A DNA stretch of 64,000 bases from DASWJZ01 sp963846475 (GCA_963846475.1 CAWJVZ010000004.1:1426001-1490000), one strand, 5' to 3'; counted from the first letter of the stretch, positions 16,193-24,947 are shown. Notes: generated by a model from the sequence alone, not told the origin. Program-made: numbers and translations.

Positions 16193-16393
16193 TCAAAGAC
16201 CTTCAAGTCCCGCCAGCTGGCTCTCCCAGGCGACGCGTTGCTGCGTGCCGGCGGCGCTCTGCAGCCGATATTGCCATTCGCCGCGCGATTCAGGGAGAAG
16301 CGCCAGAACTTTGTAGATCCCCGCCGCGCCCCGATCGATCGATGCCGCCGAGAGCCGCACCCGCTGGCCGACCTTGAATTTGTGGTTTCGCAT
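16193..16393 (-). CDS. Small conserved SH3-like hypothetical protein
   Basis: 66-residue protein beginning MRNHKFKVGQRVRLSAASID. The repeated short strands (KVGQRVRLS, GIYKVLALLP, EWQYRLQSA, QRVAWESQL) suggest a small SH3-like beta barrel. Proteins starting with this MRxHKFKVGQxV pattern are widespread in Hyphomicrobiales as hypotheticals, in my recollection. It lies 68 bases downstream of the cold-shock gene across a terminator-like hairpin, so it may be read only partly from the csp promoter. Function unknown. Confidence 0.6.
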   Translation of the reverse strand: MRNHKFKVGQRVRLSAASIDRGAAGIYKVLALLPESRGEWQYRLQSAAGTQQRVAWESQLAGLEGL

Positions 16394-16424
16394 AAAAACT
16401 CCTGCATCGCCGTCCCGAAACGAA

Positions 16425-16450
16425 AGAGGGCGCGGAAGACCGCGCCCTCA
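16425..16450 (-). terminator. Terminator after the cold-shock gene
   Basis: On the minus strand GAGGGCGCGG-TCTT-CCGCGCCCTC is followed by TTTCGTTT: a ten-pair GC stem with a short T-rich tail, starting 10 bases past the csp stop codon. Confidence 0.75.
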
Positions 16451-16460
16451 TTGGCTCGCC

Positions 16461-16670
16461 TCAGGCGTGCTGCAGGTTGGCTGCGGCTTCCTTGCCGCTG
16501 CGCCGGTCGGCCTCAACGTCGAAGGAAATCTTCTGGCCTTCGATGAGGCCGCGCATGCCGGCCGCCTCGAGCGCCGTCGCATGGACGAACACGTCCTTGC
16601 CGCCGTCGTCCGGCTGGATGAAGCCGAAGCCCTTTTGCGTGTTGTAGAATTTTACGGTCCCGGTTTTCAT
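16461..16670 (-). CDS. Cold-shock domain protein (CspA family)
   Basis: 69-residue single-stranded nucleic-acid-binding protein with one cold-shock domain. RNP1 (KGFGFIQPD, residues 13-21) and RNP2 (VFVHATALE) are both present. The start MKTGTVKFYNTQKGFGF was chosen at 16670 because GGGCCTCCC-ATG context and family alignment place it there; the frame extends nine codons upstream without similarity. It acts as an RNA chaperone in the cytoplasm. The long gene-free upstream region (16671-16984) would supply a leader of the sort these genes often have. Confidence 0.93.
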   Translation of the reverse strand: MKTGTVKFYNTQKGFGFIQPDDGGKDVFVHATALEAAGMRGLIEGQKISFDVEADRRSGKEAAANLQHA

Positions 16671-16984
16671 GGGAGGCCCTTTCACTGGGAGATGCACGAG
16701 GGCGGGCGCGCGACAGCGGGCCCGTCCGGTTCAGTCGAATTTTGGAGAGATTGTCTGAACGTGCGCCCGCAAAGCGGCAAAGCGTAACGGCCCAGTCGTC
16801 CGGCCAAATGTCGATGCCCTTATGTGGGCAGCGATTGCGGTTTAACAAGGGCCGGGATGGTGCGATGGAGGGCGGCGGCTGTCGGTCCCGCTTGCCTGAA
16901 GCGCACGCCGCGCGCATCTTCACATGGCCGTGTGTCGCTGCATTGTGAGTGGCCATCGGCGGCAGCGGACCGTAGCTGAACCCC
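16671..16984. other. Gene-free divergent region between csp and the DUF1223 gene
   Basis: About 314 bases containing the csp leader and promoters for both divergent genes. I could not assign a convincing -35/-10 pair for either. The sequence is GC-rich near csp and contains GGTTTAACAAGGGCC at about 16839. No small gene or RNA is evident. Confidence 0.4.
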
Positions 16985-17707
16985 ATGGCGCGCCTTCAAA
17001 GCCTCCTTGCCGGGCTCCTTGTGATGCTCCTCGCGCCGGCCCAGGCGGCGGCCGACCCCAAGGCCGTCGTAGAGCTCTTCACCAGCCAGGGCTGCTCGTC
17101 CTGCGTCCCGGCGGACGCCTATTTCGCCGAGCTCGCCAGGCGCGACGACGTCCTCGCGCTGGCACTGCACGTCGACTACTGGGACTATCTCGGCTGGCGC
17201 GATACTTTTGGCCAGCCGGAGAACACCGAGCGCCAGCGCGCCTATTCCGAGGTGCGCGGCAGCCGCAAGATCTTTACGCCGCAAATGACCGTCAACGGCA
17301 GGACCGACCTGGTCGGCAGCGACCGCAACGCCGTCGAGGCGGCGATCGCCCGCGCATCCCTGCCCCTGCCCGTGGAAATGCATCGCCGCGCCGGGACCGT
17401 GGAGATCGAGGTGGCCGCGCATCCGCTGCCGCACCGCTATCCCGCGACGATCCGCCTGGTGCTGCTGACCGCCCGCGCCCAGGTGGAGATCGCCCGCGGC
17501 GAGAATGCCGGCGCCACCATCGCCTACCACAACGTCGTCAGGGCGATGCGGCCGATCGGCATGTGGGACGGCGGCGCGGTGAAGATAACCCTGCCCGAGG
17601 ATGAGCTGATGGGCGACGGCGTCGACGGCTGCGCGGTCATCGTCCAGGAGGATCTGCCGAACGGACCCGGTGCGATCCTCGGAGCGGCCAATCTCGGCAA
17701 GTGGTGA
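16985..17707 (+). CDS. DUF1223 (thioredoxin-like) secreted protein
   Basis: 240-residue exported protein of the DUF1223 family, which has a thioredoxin-like fold. A signal peptide covers residues 1-24 (LLAGLLVMLLAPAQAAA). The conserved core follows at once: VVELFTSQGCSSCVPADAYF carries the CSSC redox-like pair at about 36-39. Next come HVDYWDYLGWRDTFG and the family box FTPQMTVNGR. The C-terminal half is beta-rich. It presumably acts in the periplasm; a disulfide role is suggested by CSSC but unproven. It converges on tesA with two bases between stops. Confidence 0.88.
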   Translation: MARLQSLLAGLLVMLLAPAQAAADPKAVVELFTSQGCSSCVPADAYFAELARRDDVLALALHVDYWDYLGWRDTFGQPENTERQRAYSEVRGSRKIFTPQMTVNGRTDLVGSDRNAVEAAIARASLPLPVEMHRRAGTVEIEVAAHPLPHRYPATIRLVLLTARAQVEIARGENAGATIAYHNVVRAMRPIGMWDGGAVKITLPEDELMGDGVDGCAVIVQEDLPNGPGAILGAANLGKW

Positions 17708-17709
17708 GG

Positions 17710-18363
17710 TCAGCCCGCCGCGGCGGCGGCCACGATCAGTCTTTCCACCTCCGGCAGGATTCGTTCGACGATCTTCGCCACGCCGGCCCTGGTCGGGTGC
17801 ATCCCGTCCGGCTGGTTGAGGCCCGGATCGGCGGCGACGCCGTCGAGGAAAAACGGCATGAGCGGCACGGAATATTTTTTGGCCAGATCGGGATAGATCG
17901 CATCGAATTCTTCGGCGTATTCGTCGCCGAGATTGCGCGCCGCCAGCATGCCGGCGACGAGCACCGCCTGGCCGCGCGCCTGCAGCTTCTCGACGATCTG
18001 CGACAAGGCGTTCCGGGTGATTGCGGGGTCGATGCCGCGCAGCATGTCGTTGGCGCCGAGCTCGACGATGACGATGTCGGCCTCCGGGGGAACGGACCAT
18101 TCCAGCCGCGCCAGCCCGTCGGAGGCCGTGTCGCCCGACACGCCGGCATTGACGACGGCGACGTCGTGGCCGCGCTCTCTCAGGGCGGCCTCGAGCTGCT
18201 CGGGGAAGGATTCACCCGGGCCGACGCCGAACCCCGCCGTCAGGCTGTCGCCGAGCGCGACGATCTTCACGGGGTCCGCCGCAGCGGCGGAAAGCCCGGC
18301 GAGCGAGAACGCTGCGGCAAGCACATAGCTGCCCGCCACGCGCGCGATTTTGAAGTTGTTCAT
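17710..18363 (-). CDS. tesA: Arylesterase / thioesterase I-like SGNH hydrolase
   Basis: 217-residue periplasmic esterase of the GDSL/SGNH family. Signal peptide residues 1-29 (VAGSYVLAAAFSLAGLSAAAA). Block I GDSLTAGFG with the nucleophile serine at about 40, block II glycine in NAGVSGDT, block III GANDML with the oxyanion asparagine, and block V DGMHPTRAG with the catalytic Asp/His. Start ATG 18363. It is divergent from an ABC exporter operon 45 bases away; the tesA/ybbA-ybbP divergent arrangement is the same as in E. coli, strongly supporting all three calls. Confidence 0.93.
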   Translation of the reverse strand: MNNFKIARVAGSYVLAAAFSLAGLSAAAADPVKIVALGDSLTAGFGVGPGESFPEQLEAALRERGHDVAVVNAGVSGDTASDGLARLEWSVPPEADIVIVELGANDMLRGIDPAITRNALSQIVEKLQARGQAVLVAGMLAARNLGDEYAEEFDAIYPDLAKKYSVPLMPFFLDGVAADPGLNQPDGMHPTRAGVAKIVERILPEVERLIVAAAAAG

Positions 18364-18408
18364 GCCGAGCCCATATGCGGAAGCCGCTGATATAGAGGCG
18401 CCCTGCCC

Positions 18409-19113
18409 TTGAGTGAACCCGTCATCCTCCTCGAAAATGTCGACCTGACGCTCGGCAGCGGCCCCTCGCGCGTGCATGTGCTGCGCGAGGTGAACCTCGC
18501 AGTCGCACGGGGCGAGAGCATCGGCCTCGTCGGGCCGTCCGGCTCCGGCAAATCGACGCTGCTGATGGTCGTCGCCGGCCTGGAGCGCATCGACAGCGGC
18601 CGGGTCGTCGTCGCCGGCCAGGATTTTGCCGGGCTCGACGAGGACCGGCTGGCGCTCTTCCGCGGCGCCCAGATCGGCTTCGTGTTCCAGGCGTTTCACC
18701 TTATCGAGACAATGAATGCGCTGGAGAACGTCGCGGTGCCGCTGGAGCTCGCGGGCCGGGGCGACGCCTTCGAGCGCGCCGCGACGGTGCTCGGCCAGGT
18801 GGGCCTCGGCGAGCGGCTGTCGCATTATCCGGCGCAGCTATCCGGCGGCGAGCAGCAGCGCGTCGCCATCGCCCGGGCGCTGGCGCCGGACCCAAAGATC
18901 CTCATCGCCGACGAGCCGACCGGCAACCTCGATACCGAGACGGGACGAGACATCGCCGACCTGATCTTCCGCTCCGTCGCCGATCGCGGCACCACGCTGG
19001 TGCTGGTCACCCACGACGCGGAGCTCGCGGGCCGCTGCGACCGCACCGTGCGGATCGCCTCGGGCCAGATCGAGGCTCCCGCGGCGCTGCAGCGGCGCAG
19101 CGCCGCGCGATGA
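18409..19113 (+). CDS. ABC transporter ATP-binding protein (YbbA-like, MacB/LolD class)
   Basis: 234-residue ATPase that partners the FtsX-type permease downstream. Walker A GPSGSGKST (about 42-50), signature LSGGEQQRVAIARAL, Walker B ILIADEPTGNLD and switch histidine VTHD are all present. The phrase VFQAFHLIETMNALENV is the Q-loop typical of LolD/MacB ATPases. It starts with TTG at 18409 and overlaps the permease start by 4 bases (ATGA), an operon of two. In E. coli the YbbAP pair is beside tesA; its export or lipid-release role is still poorly defined. Confidence 0.92.
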   Translation: MSEPVILLENVDLTLGSGPSRVHVLREVNLAVARGESIGLVGPSGSGKSTLLMVVAGLERIDSGRVVVAGQDFAGLDEDRLALFRGAQIGFVFQAFHLIETMNALENVAVPLELAGRGDAFERAATVLGQVGLGERLSHYPAQLSGGEQQRVAIARALAPDPKILIADEPTGNLDTETGRDIADLIFRSVADRGTTLVLVTHDAELAGRCDRTVRIASGQIEAPAALQRRSAAR

Positions 19114-21660
19114 CCGGCGCCGGCGTGCCCCTTTCCTTCCGCCTGGCGCTTCGCGAGCTCCGCGGCGGGCTTTCCGGCTTCTACATCTTCGTCGCCTGCA
19201 TCGCGCTCGGAGTGGCGGCGATCGCCGGCATCAATTCCGTCTCCCGGGCGCTGACGGAAGGCATTTCGCGCGAGGGGCGGGTGATCCTCGGCGGCGACCT
19301 CGCCTTCATCCTCGCCAACCGCCAAGCGAGCCCTGAGGAAATTGACTATCTCCAGGCGAAGGGCCGCCTGGGCCGGGTCGCCACCATGCGCGCAATGGTG
19401 CGGCGGGCCGGCGAGGACGGCCAGGCGCTGGTCGAGCTGAAGGCGGTCGATGCCGCCTATCCGCATGGCGGAAAGCTGGAGATCCAGGGCGGCGCCGACG
19501 GCCAAGAACTCATGAGCGCCGAGAACGGCGTCTTCGGCGCCCTTGCCGCGCCCGAGCTCATCGACCGGCTCGGCATTTCCCCGGGCGAGCGCATCAGGCT
19601 CGGCGGCGCGGAGCTGGAGCTCCGCGGCATCATCGCGTCCGAGCCCGACAAGCTGGCGAGCGGCATGGCCTTCGGGCCGCGCCTGATGATCTCGCTCGAC
19701 GCGCTCGCGGAGACCGGGCTGGTGCGGCCGGGCAGCCTGATCACCTGGACCTACCGCCTCCGCCTGCCCGACCGCGCCGACGGCGCGCGCGCCATGGGGC
19801 GCGTCCGGTCCCAGGCGCGAGAGCTGTTCCCAGAGGCGGGCTGGAACATCCGCACGCGCGACCAACGCCGCGCCCGGCCTGTCGCGTAACATCGAGCGCT
19901 TTTCGCAGTTCCTGACCCTGGTCGGGCTGACCGCGCTGGTGGTCGGCGGCGTCGGCGTCGCCAATGCGGTGACCAGCTTCGTCGACCTGAAGCGGCCGGT
20001 CATCGCCACGCTGAAATGTCTCGGCGCCAGCAGCTCGCTGGTGTTCCGTACCTATATGATGCAGATCCTGCTCATCGCCGGCCTCGGCATTCTCATCGGG
20101 CTCGCCATCGGCGCGGCGATGCCGTTTGCGGCCCGCTGGGCGCTGGCCGACCTGGTGCCGGTCTCGGGCCGCAGCCTTTTTTGGCGCGAGCTCGGCCTGG
20201 CCATCGTCTATGGGCTCCTGGTGACGCTCGCCTTCGCGCTGGGGCCGCTTGGCCGCGCCCGGCAGATGCCGGCCACCAGCCTGTTCGCCGACCGCGCGCT
20301 CGGCTCGCCGCTGCAGCCGCCGCTCGCCTACCGCGCTGCGCAAGGCATCGCATTCGTCTGCCTGGCGGCGCTGGCGGTCGCGCTGGCCGGCGATGGCGAC
20401 CTCGCGGTGACCTACATCGTCTCCGTCATCGCCGCCTTCGTCGTGCTCCGCCTGGTGGCGCAGGCCATCATGGCGGCCGCACGCCGAGCCGGAACCATCC
20501 GCGGCACGACCTTGCGGCTCGCGGTCCGCAATATCCACCGCCCGGGCGCGCTGACGCCGAGCGTCGTGCTGTCGCTCGGGCTCGGCCTGACGCTGCTGGT
20601 CAGCCTGGCGCTCGTCGACACGAATCTGCGCGGGCAGCTCTCCGGCGCCATCGCCCAGAAAGCTCCGGACTTCTTCTTCGTCGACATCCAGAACCAGGAG
20701 CGCGACGCCTTCCTCGGCCTGGTGGAAGCGGCGGCGCCGGGCGGCGAGCTGCAGACCGTGCCGATGCTGCGCGGGCGAATCGCCGCCGTGAAGGGCGTGC
20801 CGGCGTCGGAAATCCGCCCGCGCGAGGGAGCGGGTTGGGCGCTGCGCGGCGACCGCGGCGTCACCTATGCCGATCGCGTGCCGGAGAACTCCACGCTCGT
20901 TGAAGGCGAATGGTGGCCGGCGGATTACGAGGGGGAGCCGCTCGTTTCGCTGGAGGCGGAGATCGCCGAGGGCCTCGGCGTGACCATCGGCGACACGCTC
21001 ACCGTCAACGTGCTCGGCCGCAACGTCACCGCGCGCGTCGCCAATCTGCGGCAGGTGGAATGGCAATCGCTGTCCATCAACTTCGTCATGGTGTTCTCGC
21101 CCAACACGTTTCGCGGCGCGCCGCATGCCCACATGGCCACGCTCCGTCTCGCCGACGATCCAAGCCGATCAAAAGAACGGGAGGTGCTCTCCTCCGTGAC
21201 GCGCGCCTTCCCGGGCGTGACCAGCGTCAGCGTGCGCGACGCAATCGATGCGGTGAATGAAATCATCGCCGACCTGGCGCTGGCGGTCAGCGTGGCGGCT
21301 TCGCTGGCGCTCGTCGTCGCCGTGCTGGTGCTCGGCGGCGCGCTCGCCGCGGGTCATCGCCAGCGGCGGCAGGACGCGGTGATCCTGAAGACGCTGGGTG
21401 CCACGCGGAGCCGGCTGCTCGGCGCCTTTTTGCTGGAATATGGGCTGCTTGGCGCGGCAACGGCGCTCTTTGCGCTGGCCGCCGGCACGGCGTCGGCCTG
21501 GTACATGCTGACCCAGGTGATGGAGCTCACCTTCACCTTCGAGCCGGTGGTGGCGGCAAGCGGAATCGTCATCGCGCTGGCGGTGACGATCGGGCTCGGC
21601 CTCGCCGGCACCTGGCGCATCCTGTCGGTGAAACCGGCGGCGCTCCTGAAGAATCTTTAG
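19110..21660 (+). CDS. FtsX-family ABC permease YbbP-like (one frameshift)
   Basis: Large permease with two FtsX domains, about 849 residues after correction. It opens with LRELRGGLSGFYIFVACIAL (helix 1), a long periplasmic domain, and then central helices TALVVGGVGVANAVTSFVDL onward. A second periplasmic region and a C-terminal helix cluster (LALVVAVLVLGGALAAGHRQ and beyond) follow. The reading frame breaks near 19860: after NIRTR one extra G precedes ACCAACGCC. Without it the protein continues NIRTRTNAAPGLSRNIERF, as in the family. Upstream (19110-19859) and downstream parts are otherwise open and co-linear, so sequence error is the simplest explanation. It is coupled to the ATPase gene by an ATGA overlap. 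Confidence 0.87.
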
Positions 21661-21763
21661 CACGCGCCCACTTGACCGGCTGCAGACCTTGTGTCGAAGG
21701 CGCGACATCGCCATATTCGTCGCCGACGCTCCGCGCAGCGGGGCAGATCGATGGAGGATTCCA

Positions 21764-22507
21764 ATGGCTGAATACGATCGGCGGTTCGGGACTGCCGTTC
21801 GCACTGGGGCCGGTACGCGGGTCGAAGGCATCGACCAGGGTCTTCGCGCCTTCATGCTCGGCATCTACAACAACATGGCGATGGGCCTGGCGCTCACCGG
21901 CATCGTTGCGTACGGCGCCTATGCCTGGGCGATGAACAACGCTGCCGTCGCGCAGGCGCTCTATGTGAGCCCGCTGAAGTGGGTGATCATTTTCGCGCCG
22001 CTCGCCTTCGTCTTCGGCCTGTCGGCCGCCGTGCACAGGATGCAGCCCGCCACGGCGCGGCTGGTGTTCCTGGTCTACTCCGCGGTGATGGGCCTGTCCC
22101 TCTCGTCCATCTTCATTGTCTTTACCGGCGAGAGCATCGCCCGCACCTTCTTCATCACGGCCGCGTCCTTCGGCGCGCTGAGCCTCTACGGCTACACGAC
22201 GAAGCGGGACATGTCGGGGATGGGATCGTTCCTGATGATGGGCGTGATCGGGCTCGTCATTGCGATGATCGTCAACCTGTTCCTGGGCTCGTCCGCCCTG
22301 CAGTTCGCGATCTCGGTCATTGGCGTGCTGATCTTCGCGGCACTCACCGCCTACGACACGCAGCGCCTGAAGAACATGTACGAGTTCGTGGCGGGCGATG
22401 TGACCGCGGCGGGCCGGGCCTCGGTCATGGGCGCCCTGACGCTCTACCTCGACTTCATCAACCTCTTCATGTTCCTGCTGCAGTTCATGGGCAGCAGCCG
22501 CGAATAG
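21764..22507 (+). CDS. Bax inhibitor-1 (BI-1/YccA) family membrane protein
   Basis: 247-residue integral membrane protein of the TMBIM/BI-1 family with seven hydrophobic segments. Family members conduct or regulate calcium/protons; E. coli YccA protects SecY from FtsH. The N-terminus is hydrophilic, and RAFMLGIYNNMAMGLALTGI begins helix 1. The conserved SLSSIFIVFTGESIARTFFI and the AALTAYDTQRLKNMY loop (paired aspartates of the pH sensor) are visible. ATG 21764 follows GGAGGATT. It is followed by a strong terminator at 22530. Confidence 0.92.
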   Translation: MAEYDRRFGTAVRTGAGTRVEGIDQGLRAFMLGIYNNMAMGLALTGIVAYGAYAWAMNNAAVAQALYVSPLKWVIIFAPLAFVFGLSAAVHRMQPATARLVFLVYSAVMGLSLSSIFIVFTGESIARTFFITAASFGALSLYGYTTKRDMSGMGSFLMMGVIGLVIAMIVNLFLGSSALQFAISVIGVLIFAALTAYDTQRLKNMYEFVAGDVTAAGRASVMGALTLYLDFINLFMFLLQFMGSSRE

Positions 22508-22529
22508 CGGTCCGCACCCTTCGTGAGTT

Positions 22530-22560
22530 TTGAGCGCGGCGCTTCGGCGCCGCGTTTTTT
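22530..22560 (+). terminator. Terminator after the Bax inhibitor-1 gene
   Basis: GCGCGGCGC-TTC-GGCGCCGCG followed by six T residues: a GC stem of about nine pairs and a T tract, 23 bases past the stop codon. Confidence 0.85.
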
Positions 22561-22599
22561 GCATCGACGCTGCGGGACGTCGTCTTTAAGCCCGGCGCA

Positions 22600-23148
22600 A
22601 TGCCGGCCGATTTCATTTTGCGCCCGACCGAAGCGGGCGATCTTCCCGCCATCACAGACATCTATGCCGAGGCCGTCCGTCACGGCACCGCATCCTATGA
22701 GCTGGAGCCTCCCGACACGACGGAGATGGCGCGGCGCTGGCAAGACCTGGCCGCCAAAAATTATCCACATATCGCCGCGGTGGGGGGCGGGGCCGTGCTC
22801 GGCTATGCCTATGCCGGCCCGTACCGGCCGCGGCCGGCCTACCGCTACTCGGTCGAGGACAGCATCTATGTCGTCCCGGCGGCGCAGGGGAAGGGCATCG
22901 GCCGGGCGCTCCTCGCCGAGCTGATCCGGGCCTGCGAGGCGCGCGGCTTCCGCCAGATGATCGCGGTGATCGGCGGCGGCACGGAGCACCCGGCGTCCGT
23001 CGGCCTGCACGCCGCCCTCGGCTTTCGCCAGATCGGCATCATCGAAGGCTCCGGTTTCAAGCACGGACGCTGGCTCGACACGGTGCTGATGCAGAGGGCC
23101 CTCGGGCCAGGCAAGACAACGCTGCCGGACGAGCCGCTCAGCCGCTGA
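22600..23148 (+). CDS. GNAT N-acetyltransferase, phosphinothricin/methionine-sulfoximine type
   Basis: 182-residue acetyl-CoA-dependent acetyltransferase. It begins ILRPTEAGDLPAITDIYAEA and carries the hallmark AYAGPYRPRPAYRYSVEDSIYV of Pat/MddA-type enzymes. The acetyl-CoA motif A is VVPAAQGKGIGRALLAELI (Q/R-x-x-G-x-G). The C-terminal VGLHAALGFRQIGIIEGSGFKHGRWLD is also characteristic. Natural substrates of the group include methionine sulfone/sulfoximine. It overlaps the convergent DUF2794 gene by 11 bases, and an AT-rich patch inside it contains one perfect DnaA-box sequence, probably by chance. Confidence 0.9.
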   Translation: MPADFILRPTEAGDLPAITDIYAEAVRHGTASYELEPPDTTEMARRWQDLAAKNYPHIAAVGGGAVLGYAYAGPYRPRPAYRYSVEDSIYVVPAAQGKGIGRALLAELIRACEARGFRQMIAVIGGGTEHPASVGLHAALGFRQIGIIEGSGFKHGRWLDTVLMQRALGPGKTTLPDEPLSR

Positions 23149-23509
23149 CGAGCGACAGTTTCGGCCTGTCCAGGATCCTGAGCACCGCCGCGAGCTCGTG
23201 GCCGCGCCTCAGGATGGCGCCGGTCGCCGCCACGATCCGGAAGGCGCCCTGCTTGCGCGCCAGCCCGGGAATCTTCTCGACGCGGTACATCGGCATCTCG
23301 CTGGAGCGTCGGAAGATCGAAAACACCGCGCGGTCTTCCAGGTGGTCGATGGCGTAATCGCGCCACTCCCCATCGGCGACCTTGCGCCCGTAGACCCGGA
23401 GAATGGCGTCAAGCTCGCGCCGGTCGAAGGCGACGCGCGGCACATGGGGCAAGCGGAACGGCGCGGCGCTCCGCCGCCCGCCGAAAGACCAATCCTCACT
23501 TTCGCTCAA
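23138..23509 (-). CDS. DUF2794 domain protein
   Basis: 123-residue cytoplasmic protein of the DUF2794 family, confined mostly to Alphaproteobacteria; function unknown. The central conserved stretch VAFDRRELDAILRVYGRKVADGEWRDYAIDHLEDRAVFSIFRR is characteristic (seen at about residues 26-69), followed by MPMYRVEKIPGLARKQGAFR and a helical C-terminus. No signal peptide or metal site is evident. Its 3' end overlaps that of the acetyltransferase gene on the other strand. Confidence 0.87.
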   Translation of the reverse strand: MSESEDWSFGGRRSAAPFRLPHVPRVAFDRRELDAILRVYGRKVADGEWRDYAIDHLEDRAVFSIFRRSSEMPMYRVEKIPGLARKQGAFRIVAATGAILRRGHELAAVLRILDRPKLSLVSG

Positions 23510-23774
23510 GAGCGCCTCCTTCCGCGTTCAAAGCGAGAATAACGCCAAAGGCCTGCCCGGCGGCAAGAAATCGTTGTAATGGGGCCCGGCATTCACCGGA
23601 AAAGCAGCGTCCACAAAGATGCCCCGATTCAGCCCTTCGCACGCCATGCTGGGCCGGAAACTTCCGAGCGTTGCCTCATGCCCGGTCCTGGGCGGCTGCG
23701 GTATTCAGCCCCCAGCCCCAACGCCTCCCGGGGCCGGGCATTTTGGGGATCCATCCCCCGAGGCAATCTCCTCA

Positions 23775-23799
23775 GGCCGGCTTTCGAGCCGGCCTTTTT
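23775..23799 (+). terminator. Strong terminator upstream of thpR, possibly ending a small RNA
   Basis: GGCCGGC-TTTCGA-GCCGGCC followed by five T residues. No plus-strand gene precedes it: the nearest one ends at 23148 and the DUF2794 gene in between runs the other way. It therefore probably ends a short transcript from within 23540-23775, a stretch with several GC-rich hairpins (for example GGGGATCCATCCCC) but no coding frame. The minus strand lacks a T tract, so the signal is directional. Confidence 0.7.
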
Positions 23800-23865
23800 C
23801 ATGGCTCGTGCAAAACCGTGCGGCGCCCCTATCATTCCCTCGAGAGGCTCGATTCGGAGGCCAGC

Positions 23866-24402
23866 ATGCCGCGCCTGTTCACCGCCCTGGAAATTCCGGC
23901 GGAGATCGCCTTCTCGCTGTCGCTGCTGCGCGGCGGCCTCCCCGGGGCGCGCTGGGTCGACCCGGAGAACTATCACATCACGCTTCGCTTCATCGGCGAC
24001 ATCGACGAGCCGACGGCCGACGAGATCGCCGGCGCGCTGGCGCGGGTCGACCGGCCCGGCTTCGACGTGGCCCTGCAGGGGCTCGGGGCGTTCGGATCGC
24101 GCAGGCCGCATTCCGTCTTCGCCGGCGCCAAGTCCTCGCCGGCGCTCAAGGAGCTGCAGGCGGAGCAGGAGCGCATCATCCAGCGGATCGGCCTGGAGCC
24201 GGAGCGGCGGAAATTCACGCCCCACGTGACGCTCGCCCGCATGAAGAGCGCCAGCGAGCCCGACGTCGCCGCCTATCTGGCGCTCCGTGGCGATTTCAGG
24301 ACGGCCCCCTTCCCGGTCGGCCGCTTCGTGCTCCTCTCCTCGCGCGCCTCCCGCGGCGGCGGCCCCTACGTCATGGAGGAGGCGTATCCGCTGGCGGCCT
24401 GA
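23866..24402 (+). CDS. thpR: RNA 2',3'-cyclic phosphodiesterase (ThpR/LigT family)
   Basis: 178-residue member of the 2H phosphoesterase superfamily, which opens 2',3'-cyclic phosphates on RNA. Both catalytic HxTx motifs are present: HITL at about 40-43 and HVTL at about 123-126. It starts MPRLFTALEIP, like the family, at ATG 23866 behind TCGGAGG; the frame extends 65 codons upstream across the terminator at 23775 and is not coding there. No operon partner. RNA targets in vivo are unknown for most bacterial members. Confidence 0.93.
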   Translation: MPRLFTALEIPAEIAFSLSLLRGGLPGARWVDPENYHITLRFIGDIDEPTADEIAGALARVDRPGFDVALQGLGAFGSRRPHSVFAGAKSSPALKELQAEQERIIQRIGLEPERRKFTPHVTLARMKSASEPDVAAYLALRGDFRTAPFPVGRFVLLSSRASRGGGPYVMEEAYPLAA

Positions 24403-24478
24403 GTGCCTCTAGGAAAGCGCCGATGTCCACGCGGCTTGCGAGCCAACGCAGCGCGATCCAAAATTAATTGCGCAGCAC

Positions 24479-24506
24479 TTGCGCTTCCTATGCGCACGTT
24501 CTATAT
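24479..24506 (+). promoter_or_regulatory. Probable promoter of the short unit ending at 24844
   Basis: TTGCGC at 24479-24484 and CTATAT at 24501-24506, with a 16-base spacer. Together with the terminator at 24819-24844 this defines a transcript of about 330 bases around the 62-codon frame at 24584. Confidence 0.45.
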
Positions 24507-24583
24507 GGATGGTTAACGCTGCATGAAGTCTGTGGTAGCAGCGGACACCGCCTCCTGTTTCACCCCAAAGAGAGGGCTCGGCT

Positions 24584-24772
24584 ATGCCCGATGTCAATCT
24601 CGAGAGTGACAGGCGGATCAAAGGAGAGGTCACGAATTCACGACCCAACCCGTTCGAGGGCACTTCGGTGGAACCTCGTTGGAAGGGTCATCTAAGATGG
24701 ACCTTGACGTTCTTGTTGGGTGCGATCTCGGGAACTGCATCACTGATCTCAATCTGGCAGTTTCTCCAATAG
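24584..24772 (+). CDS. Small putative membrane protein
   Basis: 62-residue frame starting MPDVNLESDRRIKGEVTNSR. It has a hydrophilic N-terminal half and a single hydrophobic segment near the C-terminus (LTFLLGAISGTASLISIWQF, residues 41-60), so a single-pass membrane peptide is plausible. A weak GAGAGGG lies about 9-15 bases upstream of the ATG. Base composition is lower in GC than the neighbours. It is framed by a promoter-like pair at 24479 and a strong terminator at 24819. Whether the transcript acts as mRNA or as a small RNA cannot be told. Confidence 0.4.
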   Translation: MPDVNLESDRRIKGEVTNSRPNPFEGTSVEPRWKGHLRWTLTFLLGAISGTASLISIWQFLQ

Positions 24773-24818
24773 GCCGCCGCCGGCAACGTCTCCCCCTCCT
24801 CCGCCTTTTTGAAACTAG

Positions 24819-24844
24819 CCGCTCCCCTGGGAGCGGTTTTTTTT
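24819..24844 (+). terminator. Strong intrinsic terminator
   Basis: CCGCTCCC-CT-GGGAGCGG directly followed by eight T residues: a textbook terminator, 47 bases after the 62-codon frame. Confidence 0.9.
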
Positions 24845-24947
24845 AACGCAGGGGCTTTACAAGTATGCGCATGACATACATATTTAGTGTTGATTAACCG
24901 TGACGCATTCCGCGCACAATTCCAATTCCTAGCGTCGAGAGGCAGCC

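Noticed and set aside
21661..21763. Extended start of the Bax inhibitor-1 gene at 21689
   Set aside because: The extra 25 residues have no family similarity, and the ATG at 21764 has GGAGG at the right distance.
22761..22769. Perfect DnaA box TTATCCACA
   Set aside because: A single box inside the acetyltransferase coding sequence, with no neighbouring boxes or AT-rich unwinding region, so not an origin.
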